From: Candidatus Zhuqueibacterota bacterium | GTDB lineage: Bacteria > Zhuqueibacterota > Zhuqueibacteria > Residuimicrobiales > Oceaniaggregativiventaceae | DNA length: 64,000 nt | Direction: 5' to 3' | Assembly (NCBI GenBank): GCA_014728085.1 | Contig: WJMF01000153.1 | Coordinates: 1 to 64,000 of the forward strand | In this document: positions 26,201 to 35,386 of the stretch, piece after piece | Layout of the letters: every line of letters begins with the position of its first letter | How positions within the stretch are numbered: position 1 is the stretch's first letter | Notes under the pieces: model-generated | What the model saw: only the letters and a program-made list of their open reading frames with translations | The model's database searches: none | What the model was told of the DNA's origin: nothing | Made by a program: the position numbers and the translations under genes

Positions 26201-28495
26201 CGCCAGAGAGTCCGACAAAGGTTCGTGTATGTATCCTTTTTGATGATTACCGGCCGAAATGAGCAGTTGGGCCGCTGTCGCAGGTCTTGAATCTGCATAT
26301 ATCATCAGCGGTGAATTGATTAATGGAAGATTTTCATGTTCTGAAGAAATTTGTAATTCATTCATTAAAAAGGTAGAGGTTCCGAGCTTCCATGCAACAG
26401 CAGCGTAACCCTGACTATTTGTATAAACATCGACTTGCGCTCCGGCACCGGGATAAAGGGTGCCATTACCCCCGACAACTCTGAAAGTAACTTTGTGATC
26501 AGCCTGCCCCTGATTTAATCCATTATTCACCTGAACTTTGATTGAATCCGGCAATAACTGATTCACATATCCCTGTATGGTGGTGGGGCCCGTCCAGGTC
26601 AGTATTGCAGGACCGAGATTGAGAATATGACAATTAAACGTCAAGGTTACGCCGGGCATAGCTGCACTGGTAACTTTGACATTCTGATCAAAACTCTCAT
26701 CGCCGAGTACCAGGTCAGCCTCGGCATAGCCGTCCTGGTCGCTTTTCACCACCAGGGTATCGGCATTATTTTGCAAAAAGGTTCCCCCACCGCTGACAAT
26801 TCTGAATTTGATGTCAATGTTGGCCATACCGTCATCATTGGCATCCAGCACCCTTACCTTTAAGGGTTCATCCAGGGATTGATTTACCAGTCCGGATTGT
26901 TCATCCCCCGAGACCTTGATCATATCCCCGGGTTTGGCAAAAAAGAGCCTTGTCTCGGCGGGGACATTGCTATAGGTAAAAATGGTGCCATCGAGCAATT
27001 TTATCTTTACATCACAGAAATCGCGTTTTCCCAGGCCAAAATGTTGGACCGGATCATCCTGGCTCAGGTATCCGTATGTGGACTGGATTTGTTTATAGCC
27101 GAGCAGATGATTCATGTCATTCAGGTATCCGGGTTCAAAAACCCATATTTTGGTACCAAATGCCCCCATATCGCCGGCAGGCCCTCTGCCGTATATTTTA
27201 ATCCAGCGGTTATCATTTTGCGAAGTGTTGATGAACAGACAGTTGTAATACTCAGAGTCCAGTGTTTTGTTGGCATCAACGAAATAAATATCCAGATCAC
27301 CGTCATTATCGATATCTGCAATGGCACCGGCGCGGGGATCAACCAGGTATTTTTCTGCGCCTGTATTGGCTATATGCGTAAAATTACCCTTGCCATCATT
27401 TAAAAACATGATAGAGGTGCCCCGGGTGCTGAGAAGATAGAGATCGAGATCGGCATCGTTGTCGACATCGAATAGCAAAACTGAAAACCCATTATGGCCA
27501 ATTTCGTATCTGTCGCTAATATCCACAAAACGCCCGTTTCCCTGATTCTCAAAAATACGCAAAGAATGATCACGCATTCCATCGGTGTCGTTGGCCAAAA
27601 AAAGATCAAGGTCGCCATCGTTGTCAAAATCGGCAAAATGGCCACCATTGCAGTCATTAAAGTAATACAGGGGTTCCCTGTAGGTTAGCCCATATTCCTC
27701 GATTTTATTGGTAAAGTTACCGTTTCCGTCGTTGATCATGAGCTGATTGTCGGCATGCAAGCTGTATTTTCGACGGGCGATAAAGACATCCATATCACCA
27801 TCATTCTCGACATCAACAGAAGTCACTCCCTGAACGCCTTTATTGTTTTCGTTCAGATGAATCAATCCATTGTCGACCGGCGTAAAGGTTCCATCTCCAT
27901 TGTTGAGATAAAATTCATTGGGATTGGGCTCATCGGTGTTTCTACTGTTATACCAATTCACCGCGAACAGATCCATATAACCATCGTTATTGGCATCGAA
28001 GGCGGTCACTCCCCGTGTACCCCAATTCACCCGCTCCAAACCCGAGTCATCTGTTCCGATCTCCTGAAAATTACCATTACCCAGGTTTCGGTAAAGACGG
28101 TTGCGTAAATCAGTGGTGCCGTTAAAAATATCATAATCTCCGTCGTTATCTATATCGACGAAAACGATACCATGCGAGCCCGTCGTTCCAAAGGGATCGT
28201 CACAGTTCCTCAATTTTGCTTCTTCACTGTATTTATCCCCGGCATGTGAAATATACAATAATTCCGGCAGCTTGTAAGCATTGCGCACGGCATTGGAGAC
28301 AAGGACATCCGGCAGCTGATCCCCGGTTATGTCTGCAAAGCAAACACCATGTCCATACCCATATCCACCGTCTTTATAATACCCCATAACCTTTTTAGCG
28401 CCGGAGGCATTCCAAAATTTAACGGACTGACTCTGAACAGTAAAAGCCGTGAAAAGCATGATCACGACAAGAAACCACCCAATCGATCTTTGCAT
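23264..28495 (-). CDS. Giant exported FG-GAP/VCBS, UnbV-like and Ig-like repeat protein (copy 2)
   Basis: 1,743 aa from ATG 28495 (AGGA upstream; an in-frame TTG at 28504 is a weaker alternative). Same architecture as copy 1: signal peptide ending near residue 23, FG-GAP/VCBS repeats (about 45-450, e.g. 'DIDNDGDYDIF'), UnbV-like domain ('QDDPVQHFGL', also present in copy 1), nine BIG1-like Ig repeats ('SGDEQSGLVNQSL', 'EGDNQSGLTYTL'), two cadherin/PKD-like domains and the tail 'QNYPNPFNPSTTIRF ... KLIMIK'. It is close to copy 1 over the full length, so the two arose by tandem duplication. The gap to copy 1 is 30 bp. Confidence 0.9.
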   Translation of the reverse strand: MQRSIGWFLVVIMLFTAFTVQSQSVKFWNASGAKKVMGYYKDGGYGYGHGVCFADITGDQLPDVLVSNAVRNAYKLPELLYISHAGDKYSEEAKLRNCDDPFGTTGSHGIVFVDIDNDGDYDIFNGTTDLRNRLYRNLGNGNFQEIGTDDSGLERVNWGTRGVTAFDANNDGYMDLFAVNWYNSRNTDEPNPNEFYLNNGDGTFTPVDNGLIHLNENNKGVQGVTSVDVENDGDMDVFIARRKYSLHADNQLMINDGNGNFTNKIEEYGLTYREPLYYFNDCNGGHFADFDNDGDLDLFLANDTDGMRDHSLRIFENQGNGRFVDISDRYEIGHNGFSVLLFDVDNDADLDLYLLSTRGTSIMFLNDGKGNFTHIANTGAEKYLVDPRAGAIADIDNDGDLDIYFVDANKTLDSEYYNCLFINTSQNDNRWIKIYGRGPAGDMGAFGTKIWVFEPGYLNDMNHLLGYKQIQSTYGYLSQDDPVQHFGLGKRDFCDVKIKLLDGTIFTYSNVPAETRLFFAKPGDMIKVSGDEQSGLVNQSLDEPLKVRVLDANDDGMANIDIKFRIVSGGGTFLQNNADTLVVKSDQDGYAEADLVLGDESFDQNVKVTSAAMPGVTLTFNCHILNLGPAILTWTGPTTIQGYVNQLLPDSIKVQVNNGLNQGQADHKVTFRVVGGNGTLYPGAGAQVDVYTNSQGYAAVAWKLGTSTFLMNELQISSEHENLPLINSPLMIYADSRPATAAQLLISAGNHQKGYIHEPLSDSLAAVVYDRYDNPVPNTRVRFQVQDGNGRVNNSTDISLLSDENGLVKVSWTLGEIAGIEQHLIAFLENNPSASVTFEAMSDNRNAARLLLMGETNHSGNVNAVLSDSIAVKVEDQMGNPVNRYAVYFSSPMEGKINGNANTYILTNSQGEAKCEWQLGASTGEQRLYVSAGKLAGSPVIIKADVRDKLPALMRLLSQKSSLAYPNLLLEPLRVQITDSSGYAVVGHQVEFEIIEGEATFDGGKTINLLSDKYGKVQPPLNVGTTAGRILIQISSHQRGNPLIDSPEIVSIDLVGRTPLITQSTIQASTPHIANGKDLSNFIVTIRDQYQNPVPSIPLIIKCDNPNAVINQDQFVTNERGQITGDVKSTKSVITHLWPERDGKQATRDSARIEFNPGKAFRLHKLTGDNQTGYPGQVLDSLLVFSLQDSFYNPIPNAFLKLKIQLPNDQVIDIEDGFSDTDGLFRYQWRLSKHEGLHRLMIERPGLEMLVFNAFAVKGVPARVIKIEGDNQSGLTYTLLPKPFKVRVLDKNNIPLGQIQVNFHIISGGGKFTEGSVDTTNSLGEAQARYQLGDSPGTILVRVFADGLDIPVEFSCLVREATIREIKVVGGNNQFARINTALPSPIEVQVLDELKRPVEGRKVVFMVSSGGGWISTPDSVYSDENGRASCRWVLGEQGKQSLIVYLEGDKTIFAEFNAELADNTGPRIICPSDTVIWEMQSLVFTIAAIDAEADSCWIWADRIPPGATLHSDNIFQWQPDYSQAGMYQMFIFAQDVLGAVTQKTIRIIVQEKNRLPVLQSFTPEDSIIVAGYGKPLQFEVMAHDLDGDEIRYRWLFNDMPVGSESAFSITPTTAYPASSSVKVRISDGKNSIEKQWFLRLLASVSQTDQQPHFYHLEQNYPNPFNPSTTIRFALPVSGHVELSIYNTFGQKIRTLVNQTFATGTWTVSWDGCDDRGNRMPSGIYYYRLSTTDFKSQKKLIMIK

Positions 28496-28580
28496 AAAAA
28501 ACAATCCTAGAGAATAGATAAGGTTTCGCTATATATCTATACGAAAAAAACAGTTGTTTACGGAAAAAAATTGATTTCCC

Positions 28581-31500
28581 TCACTTCATCAAAACGAGCT
28601 TTTTACAAAGCGTATGTTGATCGCTTATCAATCGATAATAGTATACACCTGAAGGCATTACTGTACCTTCTCCATCTCTTCCGTCCCAGATGGCCTCGTG
28701 TCGGCCGGGATTCATAACCTCGTCGCACAGCGTGTCGACACATTGTCCGGAAATATTATAAATGGATAATCTGACGTGTGTCATTTCAGGTAAATCAAAA
28801 GAAATCGTCGTCGTCGGATTGAACGGATTCGGATAATTCTGGCCCAGGGTCATACGTTTGGGCATAGAAACAGTGACTGAGACAGGTCCGTGTTCGGTTA
28901 CCATGCCGTTCTGATCAATGTCCCGAAGAATATAGTATAATGTCTCGCCGGCCTGAACATCCGTATCGATGAAATGATATTGATTCTTTATGTTGGGTTC
29001 AATTAAGGTCGAATTCAAGGGACCAAACGAGCTGTTCGCTTTGCGGCTTTTCAAGAGATTAAAACCGCGATTATATTTTTCGCTGGAGGTTGTCCATTGA
29101 ATTTTAACCCGGCCGTCAGATTCTGTTGCCGTAAAGGAACTCAATTCTACAGTGGTCTTTACTTTGATATGCCACTGCATTTCAGTGTAGCTGCTTTTAT
29201 CTTGAACCCGTACATTAACAACAAATTCCGCAGGATGAATGTATGGATTGAAAATAATCTCGATGAATGTGGTGTCGCCGGCCCAGGAATCATTGACTCG
29301 CCATTCATATCCAAGTTTATCATCATCCGGATCATCTGCAATCACCTGAAAAAGCACTTTGCTGCCGTATTGAAACGTCTGCGTTGTATCCAGAGGCGTA
29401 TATGCCTGAATAACCGGCCTTTGATTAAAGGCGTTTACCGTAATCTTGACCCTGGCTGTATCGCTCATTCCATAAATATCTTCGGCGATAAAGATAACAG
29501 TGTAATCACCTGTCTGATCCTTGCTCGGATACCAGGAGAATTGCGGAACACTTTTTGTGGAATCAAAGAGGGCAAAATCAGGCAACTGACGGGCCTTGTA
29601 AATCACCGCATCCTGATCAGGATCTGAAGCGGTTACATCAAAGCGCACCAACTGGCCCGAGTTGACGATGATATCTCCCGGTGTGGTAATATCCGGAGCG
29701 GAGTTGATTATGCTGGCGATAAAATACACCGGATCACTTGACCCTGTTGCCGGTAAAACTTGTACGCGTTGTTCACCGATGGGGCCCAGACGCCATTTGC
29801 ACTGAGCAATTCCATTCTGATCCGTCATCACAGGCTGAGACTCGGCAATACTCCCTTCTCCTGAAATAACCTGAAAAATGACTGGTGTGTTTGTCATAAG
29901 ATTATTAAAAGCATCTTTAACCCGTACCCGCAATGGAGAAGGCAATAATATTCCGGGTCTTGACATTTGACCGTTACCTGAAACAATCTCGAGCTTGAGC
30001 ATTAATTCGTTTTGAATGATACACTGAAAAATCACACTCTGCTCCAGCCCGACGGCATTAACGCGGATCTGATGCATGCCGGTTTGCATGCCGGGCTTGT
30101 ATAATACCGCCGCATATCCGGTACTGTTGGTCTTGACATAAGCATTTGGCAGAAGAACACCATCACCCTGTTCCAGGATGAAACTGACATTGAGGGAAGG
30201 TATGGGTTCATTATCTTTATCCAGAACCAGGACTTTAAACGAATCCTCGAGTACCGTGTTGATTAAACCGGTTTGTTCTCGACCGGAAATCACCTGGATA
30301 GATGCTGCATCCGGTGCCAGCGCAATGGTGGTAATATCCAGAGGTTTGGACAAAACACTCGGAACACTGATATACAAGTGCTGTTCTCCGGGTTTTCCTA
30401 CCGTCCAATGAACAGCAACTCTGCCCAGCACATTGGTGTAAAAGGGTCCCTGCTCCGAAATAAAACCATTATTCTCGGCTACTGTAATAGTAACAGGAAC
30501 GTTTGCAACAGGATTTCCAAACTGGTCTTTAACGACAACACCCACGGGTTCAGCCAGCATCTCATCCATAAGAACCGTTTGCCCAATACCGAATGCAAAA
30601 ACCTGAGAAGGTGGTCCGGGATGAAAGCGAACATGAACGGTATCATTTGGAACAGGATTTCCTTCCACCAGCGCCCATAGATGAGCCTCACCGGCGGTAT
30701 TTGATGTCACAGAAGCCATGGCACGGCCACTGTTATCCGTCGGCTGTTGTGGTTGCGAAATAGAGACATTGATTCCTTCAGATACAAAGGTCACATTTTT
30801 ACCTGAGATTGGATTTCCATATAGGTCGACAACGGTGACAGTGATATCAATTGCACTGACACCGTTTGCAATAACCGCTGAATCAGAGTGGGTAATGATT
30901 GATCTTGACGGATCAGGCTCTCCGATACGAGTGGAAATTGAAAATGAAATCGGGGAGTTCTGTAATTCGTTAACGCCGTCATTGGCACTGGACTCTAATT
31001 TCGTATCACCGGGGGTTTTGGGATGTTTAAAACGTGTAAAAGCGATTCCTTTTTGGTTGGAGAGAACGGTTCGGGAGTTTCCTCCATCTTCAAAGCCTCC
31101 CTCGCCCTCGGTAACTTTAAAAACCACCGGTTGTCCTCCGGCCGGTTGATTATTTTTATCCAGTATTTTAACCTTTAGAGTATCGCTTGACATTTCACCG
31201 ACTGTTCCGCTGAGCTGATCACTGTGCGGTGTCATGTTTACCATTTTAACGCCTACACTCAGGCGGCCGGATGCATATAGACGCAAAGGCCATTCAACAG
31301 TTTTCAAGGGAACCCGATTCTCGTTGTAGGCACGAACTTCAAATATATAATTGTTTTCGCCCACGCTGCTGCCCAGCGATGGTCTTACCATTGCAAATCC
31401 ATCGCTATTTGTTTCAACCGTCAGGGAAGACTTGCCGGAAAAATTTGCTCCGGAAAAGGCAAGAAACTCGACAGGATGGCTCTCTATCGGGATTCCGTTA

Positions 31501-34500
31501 CTATCCACCACTCTGACACGTATCGGTTGAGGCAGAGGTTGATTCACCTGACCGATCTGATAGTTGCCGCTGACATATTTAAGCGAATCGGGTTCGCCGG
31601 CACCGCTGGTGGCCCGGAAAAGGAGCGGACTCCCGCCCAGTTCAACGCCATTGTAGGATGAAATAACACTGACCTCGTTGAGATAGTGCGTCGTACCCAT
31701 TACAAGATATGCAGAAGCGTGTCCATTTGCATCAGTGAGTGCGGTGTATTGTGAATATCCATTTATCGAACCACCCCCCTGAATAACTTCAAAAATAACC
31801 GGGTGATCGGCAAGCGGATTGGCAAATGAATCCGTTATCATCACCACAAAAGGGCTGGACAGGATCTCCCCGATCTCACCCTTTTGGTAATCTCCGGAAA
31901 CCTTTTGTAAATAAGCAGGATTACCGGCCGTCGCTTCGATATCAAACGTAACTGTGCCATTGGCAACACCATCCGCGTGCGCCCGGACAACCAGCTGTCC
32001 GATGGTGGCGCCGAGTTTTAGATAAGCCGGAGCGTATCCCTGTTTGTTGGTTGTAACCGAAATGGTATCAGCTCCGTTAAAACTGCCGTCACCGCTGTGA
32101 ATCCGGTAGGTAACCGATGCAAGCGCAACGGGATTTTCAAAGGCGTCCAACACCTGTACGACCAGGGGATCATCTAAAACCTGCCCAACCTGGTGGGATT
32201 GTTTGTTGCCGGAGACATATTTCAATTGCGTCGGCGATCCCGCCCTTGCCGAGGCTTTGAAGACAATGGGCGAATTTTTTGCCCCCGTTACGCTGGCATG
32301 ATAAACATAACTTGTGTCGCCCGCAACCACTCCCAGGGTAGCAAATGCACTTGCTCTTCCGGAAGCATCTGTTTCTACGGTTACTTTTCGCATATTGGTA
32401 AATTTGCCGCCATCCGTAATGGCCCCAAAGGTCACCTCCTGCCCGGCGATGGGTTTATTTTCCATATCGGCCAGCTGAACAACAAATGGTTCCGACAAAC
32501 TTTGATTAACCACACCGGTCTGCCGGTCACCGGAGACATAATAAAGATTCATATCCGGTTCTTCACCCGTAGCGGAAAAGGTGAGCGGACTGCTTAACAA
32601 GGGCTGACCGTTGAATTCAGATTCCACCTTTGCCTGTTGTAATCCCAGATTCCGGCCCAATGTCCATATCACTGCCGCCTGTCCGTGTATACCAGTGGTT
32701 TTGTTGACAAGAGTATCAACACCCTCAAGATATCCATTCCCGTTATCCACTTTAAAGGTCACGGAATGGTTTTCAATGGGATTGCGGAATTGATCCACCA
32801 CCCTGACGGTTAGCGGATCCGGTAAGGGTTGTAGAATTTTGGCGGTTTGATTGTTTCCGGAAACAATTTCGATATCATAGGGATCATCCGGAATGGCCGT
32901 GGCTGTGAGAATTCGCGGTGAATTCACCAGGTGATTTCCGTTTTTTAAACAGGAAATTCTCAGCCGGTTGGAATCAACGCCGGCTACTGTTCCCAACTTC
33001 CAGTCAATTCTGGCAAGGCCATACTGGTTGGTGAGCAATTGAATTTCTGTGCTGTCATAAGCATTTATTCCGCCCCCACCCGCAATAATTTCAAAGCGTA
33101 CCGGATAAGAGATCACCGGTTTATCTTCTGCGCTTAAAACCTTCACCACAACGGAATCGCTCAAAAAGTCATTAACGTTACCGCTTTGCGTTTCACCGGA
33201 TAAAATTTCTATTCGATAAGGTTCACTTTGATACGGACGTACAACAAAATGCTGATTGGTTTCCAGATTTGGATAGACCAATTCCTTGCCGTCCGGAAGA
33301 ACGACTTTGAGGTCGACAACGGAATGCTGACCGACACCAAAGTGGAGAACGCTGGAAATTTGAGCCTGGTACCCTTGCCAGGGATAGAGTTCACGATAAC
33401 CGAGTAAATACTGAGATCCCTGACCCAAATGTCCGGCCTGATAGACATAGAGTTTGGAGCCGATGGGCATAATCTGCCCTGTAGTATCGCGAATGGAGAC
33501 TTGCAGATATTGATTGGACGTCAGAGTGGCATTTTCAAACAAATAATGAGCTCCATACTCTTGCTCGGCAATCTCGCCTCCCTTTGGAACAATGTATATA
33601 TCGAGTAAACCATCGTTATTAAAATCCGCAAATGAACTTCCCCGACCATCTACAAGTGTAACCTCCGCACCGGTACCGGTCATTTCGCTAAATGTACCAT
33701 CAGCGTTATTCAGGTACAGTCTGCAGGAAACATCCGGTAAAACAGCGGCCCGAGCTCCCCGCCGAGGAAAAAAAAGATCAACGTATCCGTCGTTATTAAA
33801 ATCCGCAGCCAAAACACCAAATGCTTCATTATGGATATCGATAACATCGCTTTTGTCGATAAAACGGTTGCCCTCATCATTTTCAAAAAACAGTACCTGC
33901 GGATCGATATCTCCCTGACTGCTGGCTATAGAAATTAGCAGATCCATATCGCCGTCATTGTCGTAATCGAACAGGGTTGGACTGTTTGTTCGTGCTGTTA
34001 CCTGTAGGTCCCAGGAAGCAGCCTGATCGGTAAAATTACCGTTTCCGTCATTGATGAATAGCATGACCGGCAAATCCCGTCTGGTATAGACAATATCAAC
34101 ATATCCGTCCAGATTAAGGTCTCCGGCAGCCACTCTGGCCACATCTCCTTCAACAGCCACGGTCAACTCCCGGACACTAAAGTTGCCGCTGCCGTCATTG
34201 ATCAACAGTTGATGTTTTTCAGAAGAATTGCTGACATAGATATCGAGGTCACCGTCATTTTCAACATCGATAGCCAGTGAAGCAGCCGTGCTGCTGGGTA
34301 CAGACGGCAGCCCCCGCTCGAAGGATTTATCGACAAAACTGGAGCCGTTATTGATATAAAGCCGGTTTTCCTCATACAGATTTCCGACAAACAAATCGTT
34401 GTCACCGTCCAGATCATAGTCGGCAAATGTACCGCTAAACGAACACCCTCCATCAGCAATATTCCAAAGCATGGCCTCTTCTGCAAAGGTTCCGTTCTGC

Positions 34501-35366
34501 TGTTGAACGAAGAGTTTATTCTCGCTGCCGCAAATTGTTACATAAATATCTTCAAGACCATCGGCATTGACATCGGTAAACGAAACCGCCTGTCCGCCAT
34601 ATAGATAAGGAATCCAGGCATTGGTGGATTTACTGACATTTCGAAACATAATATCGGCATCCGGTACATAGACAGTGAGATCGCGATAGGTCGGCCCGAG
34701 CATAAAATTGTACCTGTTATCCTTGTTCAAAAAGATATATAGAAAACCTTCAACCTGGCGAGTATCATACTTTGTGTTCTGGAAGGGGTGTACATTTTGT
34801 ATTTGACCATCGATAAGGAACCAGATGTTTTGTTGGTTCCAGATAAATTTAAAGGTATATTCCTTTGATGGATCCCAATTGGGCGGATTCAGCATATCGG
34901 ATGAACGGCGATAATCATTTGGATATCCGCCATAAAACGGACAGGTAAAAAAACGAAAAGACTGTTTACCGTCTTTCAACTGACCGCTTTCGGTTTTGAT
35001 AAAAGCATAGGAGCCGGGCGTTGGATCAACCAGATGGAAATTTCCTTCCGGCCTCGACCACATAGATAGAGGTACCCAGTCATCCAGTACTTGCGGCATG
35101 TAACCGCTAACCTTGACTTCGAGTGTCCCTTCCGGCGGCAACGGATTCTTGAGGTCGATCCGCATCTGTGGACAGTCATCGGTTGGCGTCCAGCCGGTCT
35201 GATCAAAACTGCCGTCATTCGCAACAACATTACCAAAGCCTTTGCTGCCATCCGTCGTCAGTGGATCACTGAAAAATACCTTGCCATGATTCGGCGGGGC
35301 TTGAGCCATAACGGCTTTAGCCAGCAGAATCAATGCAATGATGAAATAACGTATATACCTGATCAT
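28581..35366 (-). CDS. Giant exported repeat protein with LamG-like N-terminal domain (copy 3)
   Basis: 2,261 aa, AGGTGG 6 nt before ATG 35366. Signal peptide (1-21); a beta-sandwich LamG/concanavalin-like domain (about 28-240, 'YTFKFIWNQQNIWFLIDGQ') absent from copies 1 and 2; FG-GAP/VCBS repeats (about 250-640, 'DVENDGDLDIYV'); UnbV-like domain (about 645-735, 'SVLHFGVGQHSVVDLKV'); eleven BIG1-like Ig repeats (about 740-1890, e.g. 'VSGNNQTAKILQPLPDPL'); two cadherin/PKD-like domains; a fibronectin-like 'VELSSFTATESDG' module that commonly precedes sorting tails; and the tail 'QNYPNPFNPTTTISF ... KLVLMK'. Probably surface-exposed or secreted, calcium binding through VCBS loops. Role unknown. 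Confidence 0.9.
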   Translation of the reverse strand: MIRYIRYFIIALILLAKAVMAQAPPNHGKVFFSDPLTTDGSKGFGNVVANDGSFDQTGWTPTDDCPQMRIDLKNPLPPEGTLEVKVSGYMPQVLDDWVPLSMWSRPEGNFHLVDPTPGSYAFIKTESGQLKDGKQSFRFFTCPFYGGYPNDYRRSSDMLNPPNWDPSKEYTFKFIWNQQNIWFLIDGQIQNVHPFQNTKYDTRQVEGFLYIFLNKDNRYNFMLGPTYRDLTVYVPDADIMFRNVSKSTNAWIPYLYGGQAVSFTDVNADGLEDIYVTICGSENKLFVQQQNGTFAEEAMLWNIADGGCSFSGTFADYDLDGDNDLFVGNLYEENRLYINNGSSFVDKSFERGLPSVPSSTAASLAIDVENDGDLDIYVSNSSEKHQLLINDGSGNFSVRELTVAVEGDVARVAAGDLNLDGYVDIVYTRRDLPVMLFINDGNGNFTDQAASWDLQVTARTNSPTLFDYDNDGDMDLLISIASSQGDIDPQVLFFENDEGNRFIDKSDVIDIHNEAFGVLAADFNNDGYVDLFFPRRGARAAVLPDVSCRLYLNNADGTFSEMTGTGAEVTLVDGRGSSFADFNNDGLLDIYIVPKGGEIAEQEYGAHYLFENATLTSNQYLQVSIRDTTGQIMPIGSKLYVYQAGHLGQGSQYLLGYRELYPWQGYQAQISSVLHFGVGQHSVVDLKVVLPDGKELVYPNLETNQHFVVRPYQSEPYRIEILSGETQSGNVNDFLSDSVVVKVLSAEDKPVISYPVRFEIIAGGGGINAYDSTEIQLLTNQYGLARIDWKLGTVAGVDSNRLRISCLKNGNHLVNSPRILTATAIPDDPYDIEIVSGNNQTAKILQPLPDPLTVRVVDQFRNPIENHSVTFKVDNGNGYLEGVDTLVNKTTGIHGQAAVIWTLGRNLGLQQAKVESEFNGQPLLSSPLTFSATGEEPDMNLYYVSGDRQTGVVNQSLSEPFVVQLADMENKPIAGQEVTFGAITDGGKFTNMRKVTVETDASGRASAFATLGVVAGDTSYVYHASVTGAKNSPIVFKASARAGSPTQLKYVSGNKQSHQVGQVLDDPLVVQVLDAFENPVALASVTYRIHSGDGSFNGADTISVTTNKQGYAPAYLKLGATIGQLVVRAHADGVANGTVTFDIEATAGNPAYLQKVSGDYQKGEIGEILSSPFVVMITDSFANPLADHPVIFEVIQGGGSINGYSQYTALTDANGHASAYLVMGTTHYLNEVSVISSYNGVELGGSPLLFRATSGAGEPDSLKYVSGNYQIGQVNQPLPQPIRVRVVDSNGIPIESHPVEFLAFSGANFSGKSSLTVETNSDGFAMVRPSLGSSVGENNYIFEVRAYNENRVPLKTVEWPLRLYASGRLSVGVKMVNMTPHSDQLSGTVGEMSSDTLKVKILDKNNQPAGGQPVVFKVTEGEGGFEDGGNSRTVLSNQKGIAFTRFKHPKTPGDTKLESSANDGVNELQNSPISFSISTRIGEPDPSRSIITHSDSAVIANGVSAIDITVTVVDLYGNPISGKNVTFVSEGINVSISQPQQPTDNSGRAMASVTSNTAGEAHLWALVEGNPVPNDTVHVRFHPGPPSQVFAFGIGQTVLMDEMLAEPVGVVVKDQFGNPVANVPVTITVAENNGFISEQGPFYTNVLGRVAVHWTVGKPGEQHLYISVPSVLSKPLDITTIALAPDAASIQVISGREQTGLINTVLEDSFKVLVLDKDNEPIPSLNVSFILEQGDGVLLPNAYVKTNSTGYAAVLYKPGMQTGMHQIRVNAVGLEQSVIFQCIIQNELMLKLEIVSGNGQMSRPGILLPSPLRVRVKDAFNNLMTNTPVIFQVISGEGSIAESQPVMTDQNGIAQCKWRLGPIGEQRVQVLPATGSSDPVYFIASIINSAPDITTPGDIIVNSGQLVRFDVTASDPDQDAVIYKARQLPDFALFDSTKSVPQFSWYPSKDQTGDYTVIFIAEDIYGMSDTARVKITVNAFNQRPVIQAYTPLDTTQTFQYGSKVLFQVIADDPDDDKLGYEWRVNDSWAGDTTFIEIIFNPYIHPAEFVVNVRVQDKSSYTEMQWHIKVKTTVELSSFTATESDGRVKIQWTTSSEKYNRGFNLLKSRKANSSFGPLNSTLIEPNIKNQYHFIDTDVQAGETLYYILRDIDQNGMVTEHGPVSVTVSMPKRMTLGQNYPNPFNPTTTISFDLPEMTHVRLSIYNISGQCVDTLCDEVMNPGRHEAIWDGRDGEGTVMPSGVYYYRLISDQHTLCKKLVLMK

Positions 35367-35386
35367 AATACCACCTGTTTATCTAT

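Noticed and set aside
26879-29627. Long antisense frames inside the giant genes (for example 26879-27403 and 29097-29627)
   Set aside because: They are opposite-strand shadows of highly repetitive coding sequence, with no ribosome binding sites or family features.
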